Of a stretch of DNA of 32,406 nucleotides, positions 25,486 through 32,406 are shown one piece after another. A program made the position numbers and the translations under genes. The notes beneath the pieces are model-generated. The model had not been told where the DNA came from and did not search any database. It worked only from the letters and a program-made list of their open reading frames with translations. How positions within the stretch are numbered: position 1 is the first letter of the stretch; each line of letters begins with the position of its first letter. The stretch comes from Melioribacteraceae bacterium (GTDB lineage Bacteria > Bacteroidota > Ignavibacteria > Ignavibacteriales > Melioribacteraceae): positions 1 to 32,406 of the forward strand of contig JALSTI010000276.1 of the NCBI GenBank assembly GCA_026983795.1, written 5' to 3'.

Positions 25486-25490
25486 CCTCC
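25486..25490 (-). promoter_or_regulatory. Ribosome binding site fixing the start of T9SS paralogue 2
   Basis: GGAGG on the minus strand, nine bases before ATG 25474-25476. The MKKLNIFSL start gives a clean signal peptide, unlike the upstream TTG frame. Confidence 0.75.
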
Positions 25491-25526
25491 ACAAGTTTAA
25501 AATTCTATGAGGTAATAAAATTTGAC

Positions 25527-28517
25527 TTAAAAATTAATTAAAACACCAGCGCGTATTGTTCTTGGCGCTGAGAATAAGTCATACCCATAAACACTAAATG
25601 CTGCTTCCCTGTTACGCAAATTAATCGCTCTGTATAAATCGGCAAATCGCTCTGTATATCTTGACCCGGCAATAATTTGTTGTCCGTCAGGTGAATTTAA
25701 GAAACCATCGTCATATGCATTACCTGTTTTTTGATATACGTTGATAACATTCATTGTATTAAATACATTTCTTACATATACATAAAAGTTAACGTCGAAA
25801 TCTGCGATAGAAACAGTTTTATCAACTTTAAGATCCAAATTATATTGCCAAGGAGTAGTTGCGCTGTTTACCGGTCCAATCGGTCGTCTGCCTCTTGTAT
25901 CGACAGCAGGAATTAAACCACCCGTCCATGCAGAACTTTGACCTAAACCAAGATTTCTTGCAAAAGTAAATGGATGTCCACTGTTAAATGTAAATAACAG
26001 GTTAACCCCAAGTCTTTCTAACAATGGCCCGCCTTCATCCTTGCCAAATCTATAATCAACACTAATATTACCGCTGTGAGTAAAATTATAAGTCAAAGGT
26101 AATAAAACCGTAGGCACTTGATTGCTAACTTCGGTTGAACCCAAGCCACTGGCAGAAAATGAGTTTGTACCTTCTGCATTTTGATATGTATAGTTAACTT
26201 GGGCAGCTACCCTTGCTACTCTTCTTACTCTTAAGCTAACTTCCACACCTTTTGTTGTTGCAAAGTCTTGGTTAACAAAAGCAGCATATTTACTTCTCGG
26301 TGCGCCAGGTTCGGTTAAAATATTTTTGTATTGTAACTGACCTTTAATATCTTTGTAAAATGCTGTTATATCTAATGCTGCAAAATCAGTGAATTGTTGT
26401 GCAAATCCAATCTCATAAGAAGTTGTTCTTATGGGTTGAGGATCATAAGCAACAGGATCTGTAAATAAGTTTGCCGCGTTCAATATTTCTGTTGCTCTAT
26501 AAATTCCTTTGTAAGCAACATCCAAACTAGGAGATTGAACAAATTGTCCGTATTGTAAATGGAATACCGTTCTATCGGTTACCGGAAAAGAGAATCCGAT
26601 TCTCGGAGAAAGATAACTAAATGTACTTCCACTAACCAATGCGGAATCGGGAATTAAATGAGTGTCATTATCTATTGCAGGCAATTTCGGATTTTTCCAT
26701 GCGAAACTATCCATATCGATAAAATCATATCTTAAACCTAGATTCAAAATCATATCACTTACTTCCAATCTATCTTCTATATAACCTGAAGCTAAGACAG
26801 GATGTTTTGCAGCAAACGGTCCTGAATCCACTTCGTTTCCGAACGGATCATAACCATAATTATTAAATGCCCGGAAAAGTTGATTTCCAATTAGGAATGC
26901 TAGTGAGTCATGATTTGCTGCCAAGTCCGGCGAATTTCTAATCGTACTTAGAACGGAACTCGATCGACCTATTCCTAAACTTCTAACGGTCCATCTTTGA
27001 TAAGATGCGCCTGCTTTCAGAGAATGTTTTCCGAATTGTGCGGTATACGAGAAAGAACCGCCGATGTAGCTGTTTTCGCTCTTATTATATGTAGTAGTCA
27101 ATGTTCCCGGTCTATTAAACGGGAAACCGTAAAAATCGTAACTTGCAGGACCTGTACTGTAATTTTGGTATTGTATTCCAACTTTTGAAGCTTCAAGACT
27201 ATCGGCATAAGCCATATAGTTATCTTTAAAAATAGGATCGTAAGTTTTGCTCCTTCCGTTGAAATAATTAATAATACCGGTAAAATAAGAATTAGGACCG
27301 GTTAAATACGTAGCTTTTAAGTTTAATAACAAATTTGAAAAGTCAGTTTGAGCAATTCGTTCATTGTTAAACAAATTAAAAAGAGTTGGTCCGTTTCTTT
27401 GTCTTCTTTGCCAAGTAAAAGCGCCGGCAAGTCTAACCATTAACGGGTTGCTATTATAAAGGGCTGTACCGTTAAAGGTATACCGGTTTCGCATTCTACC
27501 GTTAATATTACCGTCTTGCCATGTCAAAATTCTGGAATCTTTTTTATTACCGCCATAAAATCCGGTATCAAAAACATGTGTAGTATCCCACAATGCACCG
27601 TCTGAATAAGCGGCCGGATTAGCGAAGAAGAAATGAGGATTAAAATCTCTGGTAAAATTATTTTCACCCGATAAGAACAATTTCAATTTTTTCGTAAACA
27701 AGGGTCCGCTTAGGGTTAATACATAATCGGAATAACCATAAGAATGAGTCCCTAAAAATTTATCACCGGGATAGTTACCGAAATTATCGGTCTCAACCCT
27801 GAGTGAAGCGTGGTATTGGCTGGTACCGGTTTTAAAATCTTGAGAGACTATACCGGCATTTGCATTACCGAACTCAGCGGTATAACCACCGGCTTGAACA
27901 AGAATTTCTTGAAGTGCATCAGGAGTAACGCTAACAAGCGAACCACCGTTTCTGCTTAAGATGTTTTTTACATCAGCGCCTTCAAGTGTATAACCTGTTT
28001 CGTCTGCTCTACTACCACGTATATAAGTAATACCATTCAATTGAACAACACCAGGTTGTAATGCTACAATAGCGTTGATATCACGCGTAGGTAAAGAATT
28101 AATATTTTCCGCGCCAACAATTCTCATAGCGTTGGTAGCGGATTTTTGGATCAATGGTTTTTTTGCAACAATTACAACTTCTTTAGTTGCAATTTCGGTA
28201 GAAGGCAAAGCAAAATTTACCGTTGAGGTTAAGCCGGAAACTACTTTGATGTTGTTATAAACAACATCCTGGTAACCGATGTAAGAAGCGCGGACCGTAT
28301 AAGTACCGGCGGGAACAAGTGTAATCAAGTATTCACCGTTAGCATCGGTTGCTGCGCCAAAATCGGTGCCTTTAACAATAATGTTAGCCCCAATCAGTGC
28401 TTCACCCGTTTGCTTATCAATCACTTTACCGGCAATTCTACCAACACCTGTTTGAGCAAAAGCAAAAGTGAAAGTGATAAGCAACAAAAGTATTGTTGTG
28501 TAAAATGTTCGGAACAT
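25527..28517 (-). CDS. TonB-dependent outer-membrane receptor with N-terminal CarboxypepD_reg-like domain
   Basis: 996 residues from ATG 28515-28517 (GGAGG seven bases upstream; a longer frame to 28556 adds residues unlike a signal peptide). Signal peptide 1-21 (ending FAFAQ). Residues about 25-105 are a carboxypeptidase-regulatory-like beta sandwich (GRIAGKVIDKQTGEALIGANI, then GEYLITLVPAGTYTVRASYIGY). A plug domain spans about 125-232 (LPTRDINAIVALQPGVV, YIRGSRADETGYTLEGADV). The remainder alternates strands and turns as a 22-strand barrel and ends in aromatic AGVLINF. No SusD homologue accompanies it; instead it sits between a DUF4397-like lipoprotein and a T9SS cargo gene. Substrate unknown. 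Confidence 0.9.
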   Translation of the reverse strand: MFRTFYTTILLLLITFTFAFAQTGVGRIAGKVIDKQTGEALIGANIIVKGTDFGAATDANGEYLITLVPAGTYTVRASYIGYQDVVYNNIKVVSGLTSTVNFALPSTEIATKEVVIVAKKPLIQKSATNAMRIVGAENINSLPTRDINAIVALQPGVVQLNGITYIRGSRADETGYTLEGADVKNILSRNGGSLVSVTPDALQEILVQAGGYTAEFGNANAGIVSQDFKTGTSQYHASLRVETDNFGNYPGDKFLGTHSYGYSDYVLTLSGPLFTKKLKLFLSGENNFTRDFNPHFFFANPAAYSDGALWDTTHVFDTGFYGGNKKDSRILTWQDGNINGRMRNRYTFNGTALYNSNPLMVRLAGAFTWQRRQRNGPTLFNLFNNERIAQTDFSNLLLNLKATYLTGPNSYFTGIINYFNGRSKTYDPIFKDNYMAYADSLEASKVGIQYQNYSTGPASYDFYGFPFNRPGTLTTTYNKSENSYIGGSFSYTAQFGKHSLKAGASYQRWTVRSLGIGRSSSVLSTIRNSPDLAANHDSLAFLIGNQLFRAFNNYGYDPFGNEVDSGPFAAKHPVLASGYIEDRLEVSDMILNLGLRYDFIDMDSFAWKNPKLPAIDNDTHLIPDSALVSGSTFSYLSPRIGFSFPVTDRTVFHLQYGQFVQSPSLDVAYKGIYRATEILNAANLFTDPVAYDPQPIRTTSYEIGFAQQFTDFAALDITAFYKDIKGQLQYKNILTEPGAPRSKYAAFVNQDFATTKGVEVSLRVRRVARVAAQVNYTYQNAEGTNSFSASGLGSTEVSNQVPTVLLPLTYNFTHSGNISVDYRFGKDEGGPLLERLGVNLLFTFNSGHPFTFARNLGLGQSSAWTGGLIPAVDTRGRRPIGPVNSATTPWQYNLDLKVDKTVSIADFDVNFYVYVRNVFNTMNVINVYQKTGNAYDDGFLNSPDGQQIIAGSRYTERFADLYRAINLRNREAAFSVYGYDLFSAPRTIRAGVLINF

Positions 28518-28524
28518 AATTTTT

Positions 28525-28529
28525 CCTCC
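28525..28529 (-). promoter_or_regulatory. Ribosome binding site fixing the TonB-dependent receptor start
   Basis: GGAGG on the minus strand, seven bases before ATG 28515-28517; it places the start after, not inside, the upstream lipoprotein gene. Confidence 0.8.
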
Positions 28530-28548
28530 AATATGTTTAAACTTTTTT

Positions 28549-29265
28549 CTAATCATCTAAGAAGATATTGCCTTTTAGATTGTTTGTTGAGTCATAAGCA
28601 ACTGCTGTATAACGGTTTTGTGATCCTAACTTGGCCGGGAATGAAGTATAAGTCGAATCACCTATCATAAGACCAATTGTATAATCGGCAGCTTTTAATT
28701 GAATACCGCCCATTCCCTTACCAGGAGCCACGCTCGAAGCAAAGGTGATTGTTGTGTCTATACCATTCGCCGTTGCATGCAAACCATCAATAGATGCATC
28801 AAACGAACCGTTAATAAAGGCAACTACCGCAGAATCTTTGGGATAGAGGTCTTCATTATTGGGTGAATTTTTAGTTTGGAAAATATATCTTTCCGTTAAT
28901 TTAACCACATGTCTTTCACTACTGGTAGCTCCCATTACAAATAACCTGATTTTCCGGTCGGTTTCAGTAGTTACTTTATAAGATTCGGAATTAAACATTA
29001 AAGTTTTTGAACCTGCAGGGATATCCTTAAATCCTCCCTGACTTTCAGCTCCGAAGGCAACAGTACCGAATGATGTTTTATCGCCGGATTTGTTAATCAA
29101 GTCGATAGTAGCCGATTGACCGGCTAAATTGACAACTTTAACCTGACTTCGGAAATTAAAACTATCCGGAATCGGGTTAACGCTAGTATCAACACATCCA
29201 ACCAAGAACAGTACTATGCTGAAGCTTAGAATGAGTAGAATTTGTATTTTGCTTTTTTCTAGCAT
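28549..29265 (-). CDS. DUF4397-like lipoprotein
   Basis: 238 residues. The N-terminal hydrophobic helix ends in a lipobox LVGC, with Cys24 as the acylation site. Two beta-sandwich-like repeats follow: VKVVNLAGQSATIDLINKSGD with a later IPAGSKTLMF, and VAFINGSFDASIDGLHATANG with a later LKAADYTIGLMIG; this is the pattern of DUF4397 domains, whose function is unknown. AGGAGGT lies five bases before the ATG. It is the first gene of the probable operon with the TonB-dependent receptor (31-base gap to the preferred receptor start). It is expected to be anchored in the outer membrane; whether it faces outwards cannot be told. Confidence 0.7.
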   Translation of the reverse strand: MLEKSKIQILLILSFSIVLFLVGCVDTSVNPIPDSFNFRSQVKVVNLAGQSATIDLINKSGDKTSFGTVAFGAESQGGFKDIPAGSKTLMFNSESYKVTTETDRKIRLFVMGATSSERHVVKLTERYIFQTKNSPNNEDLYPKDSAVVAFINGSFDASIDGLHATANGIDTTITFASSVAPGKGMGGIQLKAADYTIGLMIGDSTYTSFPAKLGSQNRYTAVAYDSTNNLKGNIFLDD

Positions 29266-29345
29266 AAGACCTCCTGAATTATAAATTTAAAATACGATAT
29301 GAACTCTCAACTTTCATTAAGATTTCAAATGAATTCATGGGTTTT

Positions 29346-29408
29346 TTAATAAAGGTGGAAAAAACGAATGATTTTTTTTACATGTAGAATAGTAGCCCTT
29401 TGTCTCAT
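29346..29408 (-). CDS. Short leader ORF (20 codons) with very strong ribosome binding site
   Basis: ATG 29406-29408 is preceded by AGGAGG (complement of 29415-29420) at six bases. The frame runs 20 codons to TAA 29346-29348 and reads MRQRATILHVKKIIRFFHLY, basic and partly hydrophobic. It lies 80 bases before the lipoprotein gene on the same strand. It may be a leader peptide controlling the operon, a small protein, or chance. The Shine-Dalgarno match equals or exceeds those of the large genes nearby, which is the main reason to list it. Confidence 0.4.
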   Translation of the reverse strand: MRQRATILHVKKIIRFFHLY

Positions 29409-29500
29409 TTAGTTCCTCCTATATTGTTATTAAAACGTTTCGCTCATTAAATATCGTATTAAAGCAATATTTTGCTATGAGCATATTTATTAATGAAATA

Positions 29501-29529
29501 ATATTAAAAAAAATTGTCCGTTAAATCAA
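29501..29529 (-). promoter_or_regulatory. Candidate promoter of the lipoprotein-TonB-T9SS-PorV operon
   Basis: On the minus strand TTGATT (complement of 29524-29529) and TAATAT (complement of 29501-29506) are 17 bases apart. Each hexamer matches consensus in four of six positions, so the call is weak. A start near 29494 would give a leader of about 230 bases containing the 20-codon ORF. Confidence 0.3.
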
Positions 29530-29580
29530 ATAAAAAATTAAGTATCATTAACGGGATAAACATACACACAAATCCGTTAA
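29517..29580. repeat. Three TTAACGG-type motifs in the operon's upstream region
   Basis: TCCGTTAA (29517-29524), TTAACGGGAT (29548-29557) and ATCCGTTAA (29572-29580). The second and third form an inverted repeat with one extra G; the first and second form another inverted pair. The first abuts the candidate -35 element. They could be operator sites for a DNA-binding regulator; that is inference. Confidence 0.35.
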
Positions 29581-29606
29581 AAAACCTAAAAAAATTGAGA
29601 AAAAAT

Positions 29607-29628
29607 AAAAGTTAACCAAAAAACTTTT
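29607..29628 (-). terminator. Weak candidate terminator of the trxA operon
   Basis: Stem AAAAGTT (29607-29613) with AACTTTT (29622-29628), an 8-base loop, and a U-rich stretch following on the minus strand. The stem has only one G-C pair, so it would be a poor terminator; it is the only candidate after the trxA stop. Confidence 0.3.
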
Positions 29629-29662
29629 AATTCGTTTTTCCGCAGAAGAACACGGGTTATTA

Positions 29663-29986
29663 TTATTCCACAATTTTATTAATTTTATCTACAAACATTG
29701 CTTTTGGTACAGCTCCGATAACAACATCTTTAACTTCACCATTTTTAAACATTAAAACCGTAGGAATGCTGCGGACGCCGTATTTAATAGCTGTTTGTTG
29801 ATTATTATCTACATCCAATTTACCGACTTTCAGCTTGCCCTGATATTCTTCTGCAAGTTCTTCCATTATTGGCGCAATTAAACGGCACGGGCTGCACCAT
29901 TCCGCCCAAAAATCTATAATAACCGGAACATCCGATTTCAACACTTCGTTTTCAAAAGAATCGTCTGTAATTGTAATTGGTTTCAT
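29663..29986 (-). CDS. trxA: Thioredoxin with CSPC active site
   Basis: 107 residues, the normal size of thioredoxin, which reduces protein disulfides in the cytoplasm. The active site is WCSPC (Cys31, Cys34), a variant of the usual WCGPC. Other hallmarks are PVIIDFWAEW before it, KLDVDNNQQTAIKYGVRSIPTVLMF with the cis-proline, and a terminal helix. No signal peptide. TAGGAG precedes the ATG. It lies 30 bases after the acyl-CoA dehydrogenase gene and is probably the last gene of that operon. Confidence 0.93.
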   Translation of the reverse strand: MKPITITDDSFENEVLKSDVPVIIDFWAEWCSPCRLIAPIMEELAEEYQGKLKVGKLDVDNNQQTAIKYGVRSIPTVLMFKNGEVKDVVIGAVPKAMFVDKINKIVE

Positions 29987-30016
29987 ATTAATTTTTACTC
30001 CTAATCGAATTATAAT

Positions 30017-31159
30017 TTATATTTTACCGTTTTTTTTCAACACGTGATGAGCAATAATTGTTTTTTGTATTTCGTTTGTCCCCTCGAAAATTCTATTTAT
30101 TCGGGAATCCCGGTAGTATCTTTCGATAGGGAATTCTTTTGAATATCCCATTCCCCCATGAATTTGTACGGCATAATCTGCTATTTTATCCAACGATTCA
30201 GAACAATAAAGTTTTACCATAGCGGTTTGGGTAGATATTTTTTTCTTCAAATCGTAATCAACCGCCGTTCTATAAACCATCGATTCCATATTGTAAATCA
30301 TTGTTGCCATTTCTGCCAGCATAAACTGCACGGCTTGAAAATGACTTATTGATTGGTCGAATTGCTCTCTTTCTTTGGCATAATGTGTTGACATTTCCAG
30401 CAATTCTTTAGCGGCGCCAAGACAAGCGGCGCCAAGACCAAGTCTGCCGGCATCCAAAGTTTTCATTGCTATTAAAAAACCCCGTCCGTCTTTACCCATT
30501 AAATTTTCTTTAGGTACTTTTACGTTTTCGAGAGAAATGGCATTAGTTTTACTTCCTTTAATTCCCATTTTCTTTTCGGCGGGACCCGGATTAAAACCAT
30601 CCGTATCGGTTTCCACAATAAAAGCGGAAATTCCCATTTTAGTCCTCGCAAAAAGTGAAGCAACATCAGCAATACCCCCGTTGGTAATCCATAGTTTTTC
30701 ACCGTTTATCACCCAATGATCGCCTTCCAATTCCGCATGTGTTTTTAAATTGAAAGAGTCCGAACCGGCTCGAGCTTCAGTTAAACAAAAAGCAGCTATT
30801 TTTTCACCTTTTGCAAGCGGTACTAAATATTTCTTTTTCTGCTCTTCGTTACCGCCCAAATAAATTGCATTTGAACCGATTGACTGATGGGCGCCGATAA
30901 ATGTTGCGGTAGACATGCAGCCGCGGGCTATTTCCTCTTGCGTAATACAATAACCAACTTCGCCAAAGCCGCCGCCGCCGTATTCTTCGGGAAAGGCTAC
31001 GCCCAGAATTCCGAGCTCGCCGAGTTGTTTTATTAAGCTATCGGGAATTTCCTCGTTTTTATCAATATCTGCCGCTATAGGTTTTATTTCGTTATTTGTA
31101 AAATCCCGAACCATTTCGCGCAACATTTGCTGCTCTTCTGTAAAATTAAATTCAAACAT
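30017..31159 (-). CDS. Acyl-CoA dehydrogenase (short/medium-chain type)
   Basis: 380 residues, an FAD enzyme that introduces the alpha-beta double bond in acyl-CoA and passes electrons to ETF. Family landmarks in order: FTEEQQMLREMVRDFTNNEI near the start, AFCLTEARAGSD and WITNGG for FAD and substrate binding, the REQFDQSISHFQAVQFMLAEM helix, QIHGGMGYSKEFPIERYYRD, and the catalytic base Glu359 in RIFEGTNEIQ. Length and base position are those of butyryl-CoA dehydrogenase-like enzymes, but chain-length preference or a branched-chain substrate cannot be decided. It lies 34 bases after the enoyl reductase-like gene. No clear Shine-Dalgarno sequence. Confidence 0.93.
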   Translation of the reverse strand: MFEFNFTEEQQMLREMVRDFTNNEIKPIAADIDKNEEIPDSLIKQLGELGILGVAFPEEYGGGGFGEVGYCITQEEIARGCMSTATFIGAHQSIGSNAIYLGGNEEQKKKYLVPLAKGEKIAAFCLTEARAGSDSFNLKTHAELEGDHWVINGEKLWITNGGIADVASLFARTKMGISAFIVETDTDGFNPGPAEKKMGIKGSKTNAISLENVKVPKENLMGKDGRGFLIAMKTLDAGRLGLGAACLGAAKELLEMSTHYAKEREQFDQSISHFQAVQFMLAEMATMIYNMESMVYRTAVDYDLKKKISTQTAMVKLYCSESLDKIADYAVQIHGGMGYSKEFPIERYYRDSRINRIFEGTNEIQKTIIAHHVLKKNGKI

Positions 31160-31193
31160 TTTAAATTTTAAAATTGTTAGAGAATCAGTTTAT

Positions 31194-32018
31194 TTATTTT
31201 AACGGAATCGAAACAGGGTCTCCGATATAATTAACATTGTATTCGCCTCCGTCAACACCAATCACATTTCCGGAAATCCAGTCTGCTTTTTCATCGCACA
31301 GAAGCACAATAGCTTTTGCCACGTCTTCAGGAGTAGTTAATCTGCCTCTCGGGTTTTTCATTTGAGCGGCTTTTTTCATTTGATCGTTTCCGGGAATTTT
31401 ACGCAGCGCGGGAGTATCTGTAACTCCGGCCATAATTGCATTGGCAGTAATTTTCATATATCCCAATTCCACGGATAGTTGTCTAATATGCGCTTCCAAA
31501 GCAGCTTTTGCAGCAGAAACAGCTCCGTAATAAGGAATAACTTGATGCGAACCTGCGCTTGTAAGCGCAAAAATTCTTCCGCCCGGAGCAAAAAGATCCC
31601 GCAATATAAGTCCTTGTGTCCAATATACAAGTGCATGCGCCATAACGTCCAAAGTCATTTGCATTTGTGCGCGGGTAATAGATTCGTTTGGCGTTTTCGA
31701 TACAATAGGTTTTAAAGTACCAAAAGCGAGGGAATGAATTAAAACATGAACATGGGGATGCTCTTTAGTAGCAAATCTTTCTTTAATTTCGTCAAGAACA
31801 TCGTCCCTTTTAATCGGATCGGCAGCATTGATATTAAAGAAAACCGCTTTACTTCCATATTTTTGAATTTTATTAATTATTGTTTTTACTTTCGGCATTG
31901 TACTTTGACGGTCGAGATGAATTCCGAAAATGTTGTAACCTTCTTTGGCAAGTGCCACCGCAGAAGCGCCTCCGAATCCACTGGAAGCTCCTAAAATAAG
32001 TGCCCATTTTTTAACCAT
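31194..32018 (-). CDS. FabL-type enoyl-[acyl-carrier-protein] reductase (SDR family)
   Basis: 274 residues from the ATG at 32016-32018, chosen for the GAAGGA upstream and for the normal MVKKWALILGAS start; a longer frame to 32045 exists. The Rossmann motif GASSGFGG is at 10-17. Catalytic Tyr164 and Lys171 are spaced as YX6K (YGAVSAAK), the spacing of FabI/FabL enoyl-ACP reductases, not the YX3K of ordinary short-chain reductases; SKAALEAHIRQLSVEL-type continuation and a VDGG near the end resemble Bacillus FabL. It probably reduces enoyl-ACP in fatty acid synthesis. Another SDR reaction is possible. It heads the operon with acyl-CoA dehydrogenase and trxA. Confidence 0.7.
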   Translation of the reverse strand: MVKKWALILGASSGFGGASAVALAKEGYNIFGIHLDRQSTMPKVKTIINKIQKYGSKAVFFNINAADPIKRDDVLDEIKERFATKEHPHVHVLIHSLAFGTLKPIVSKTPNESITRAQMQMTLDVMAHALVYWTQGLILRDLFAPGGRIFALTSAGSHQVIPYYGAVSAAKAALEAHIRQLSVELGYMKITANAIMAGVTDTPALRKIPGNDQMKKAAQMKNPRGRLTTPEDVAKAIVLLCDEKADWISGNVIGVDGGEYNVNYIGDPVSIPLK

Positions 32019-32030
32019 AATTTTTCCTTC

Positions 32031-32081
32031 GTTTGTAAAAAGCAAAGGGTAATTTATAAAATAAGAGAAACTATTACAAAC
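32031..32081. promoter_or_regulatory. Inverted repeat flanking a weak promoter before the FabL-like gene
   Basis: GTTTGTAA (32031-32038) and TTACAAAC (32074-32081) are perfect 8-bp inverted arms 35 bases apart. Between and overlapping them a minus-strand TTGTTT (complement of 32078-32083) and an AT-rich TTATAA (32054-32059) stand 18 bases apart and could be promoter elements. Weak evidence only. Confidence 0.25.
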
Positions 32082-32112
32082 AAGAATTTACGTCCGTTTA
32101 TTTATTCCGGAG

Positions 32113-32406
32113 CTAAATTGTAGAAAATTTTACGTCTTCGCTTCCGATAATTTTTTTAAGTGCGCTTAACACGGTTTTATTCAATGCAATTTTTTTATCT
32201 ATATAAAAATCCCGTCTAAATCCGTTATCGCCAACAGAAACAATAACCGGAATGTTCCCCTCGTTCATTTCCAAAACCTTTTTTAACGAATCTATTGTTT
32301 CCGGTTTATGTTTAACAGGATTCATGTAAAGTATTATTTTTTTTGTTAATGTATAACGTGCATCTTCAAGTGACATTGCATCTTCAACATTTAATTTTAT
32401 TTCGTC
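32113..32406 (-). CDS. Probable DNA polymerase III alpha subunit, C-terminal end (5' truncated by window)
   Basis: The frame is open to the window edge, so the apparent ATG at 32374-32376 is internal; 97 residues are visible. The pattern DEIKLNVEDAMSLEDAR, then KIILYMNP, SLKKVLEMNEGNIPVIVSV and a final strand-helix pair with VLSALKKIIGSEDVKF matches the C-terminal OB-fold/tau-binding region of DnaE, where a short beta-rich unit ends the protein. No catalytic residue is in view, so the name rests on this end alone. No terminator is evident between its TAG and the next gene. Confidence 0.65.
   Translation of the reverse strand, partial: DEIKLNVEDAMSLEDARYTLTKKIILYMNPVKHKPETIDSLKKVLEMNEGNIPVIVSVGDNGFRRDFYIDKKIALNKTVLSALKKIIGSEDVKFSTI

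Larger units (their letters stand above)
29266..29662. other. 397-base intergenic region between trxA and the lipoprotein gene
   Basis: No large gene. It contains, in minus-strand order, a weak hairpin with U run behind trxA (29607-29628), TTAACGG motifs (29517-29580), a candidate promoter (29501-29529), inverted repeats GCTCAT/ATGAGC (29442-29447, 29477-29482) and AGCAA/TTGCT (29463-29467, 29472-29476), and the 20-codon ORF (29346-29408). An AATACGATAT inverted pair (29291-29300, 29451-29460) brackets that ORF, and a palindrome ATGAATTCAT lies at 29329-29338. Confidence 0.6.

Noticed and set aside
16010-29367. A shared CGTTTTTTCCAC stretch (minus strand) upstream of the GWxTD gene and inside the 20-codon leader ORF.
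   Set aside because: Length 12 is within chance expectation, and the copy near 16010 has no start codon or ribosome binding site.
1-32406. Search for tRNA or rRNA genes, CRISPR repeats, transposases, integrases or restriction/defence genes.
   Set aside because: None seen by eye on either strand; the gaps are too short or show no such patterns.

Overview
The window reads as chromosomal DNA of an AT-rich member of the Ignavibacteria (Chlorobi/Bacteroidetes side of the FCB group). Pointers are: ATP synthase genes that lack atpD and atpC; GWxTD-domain, PorV/PorQ-like and type IX secretion (T9SS) type A sorting-domain proteins; a TonB-dependent receptor with an N-terminal carboxypeptidase-regulatory-like domain; and an LPS-type acyltransferase and glycosyltransferase. 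This placement is inferred from protein families, not from a phylogeny. Apart from the first two genes (the end of hutU, and serA) everything is on the minus strand. Ribosome binding sites of GGAGG type and at least one consensus sigma70-like promoter are visible.

Layout: 1-1370 (+) hutU 3' end and serA. 1367-2119 (-) a MqnA-like protein. 2123-2148 a terminator closing the translation cluster 2167-5859 (-), transcribed as ffh, rpsP, khpA, rimM, trmD, rplS. 5910-11320 (-) the F1Fo ATP synthase genes in the order atpZ, atpI-like, atpB, atpE, atpF, atpH, atpA, atpG. 11292-15886 (-) an envelope cluster upstream of it: GWxTD protein, LpxL-type acyltransferase, GT9 glycosyltransferase, M23 peptidase, bactofilin. 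These genes are tightly packed and partly overlapping, so much of 1.4-16 kb could be cotranscribed. 16066-17526 (-) an alpha/beta hydrolase whose nucleophile serine is replaced by asparagine.

17612-29265 (-) is the most distinctive part. A probable operon is read as DUF4397-like lipoprotein, TonB-dependent receptor, ~1100-residue T9SS cargo protein, PorV-like barrel, ending in a strong terminator. Behind it lies a second, paralogous T9SS cargo gene with its own consensus promoter. The 397-base leader region before the lipoprotein gene holds a 20-codon ORF with a very strong ribosome binding site, an inverted 10-mer bracketing it, and three copies of a TTAACGG-type motif. I read this as a candidate surface system: receptor, secreted surface protein, secretion-linked barrel and lipoprotein.

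29663-32406 (-) carries trxA, an acyl-CoA dehydrogenase, a FabL-type enoyl reductase and the 3' end of what looks like dnaE. No rRNA, tRNA, CRISPR array, insertion sequence or prophage was seen. The ATP synthase and ribosomal/SRP blocks are ordinary core genome.
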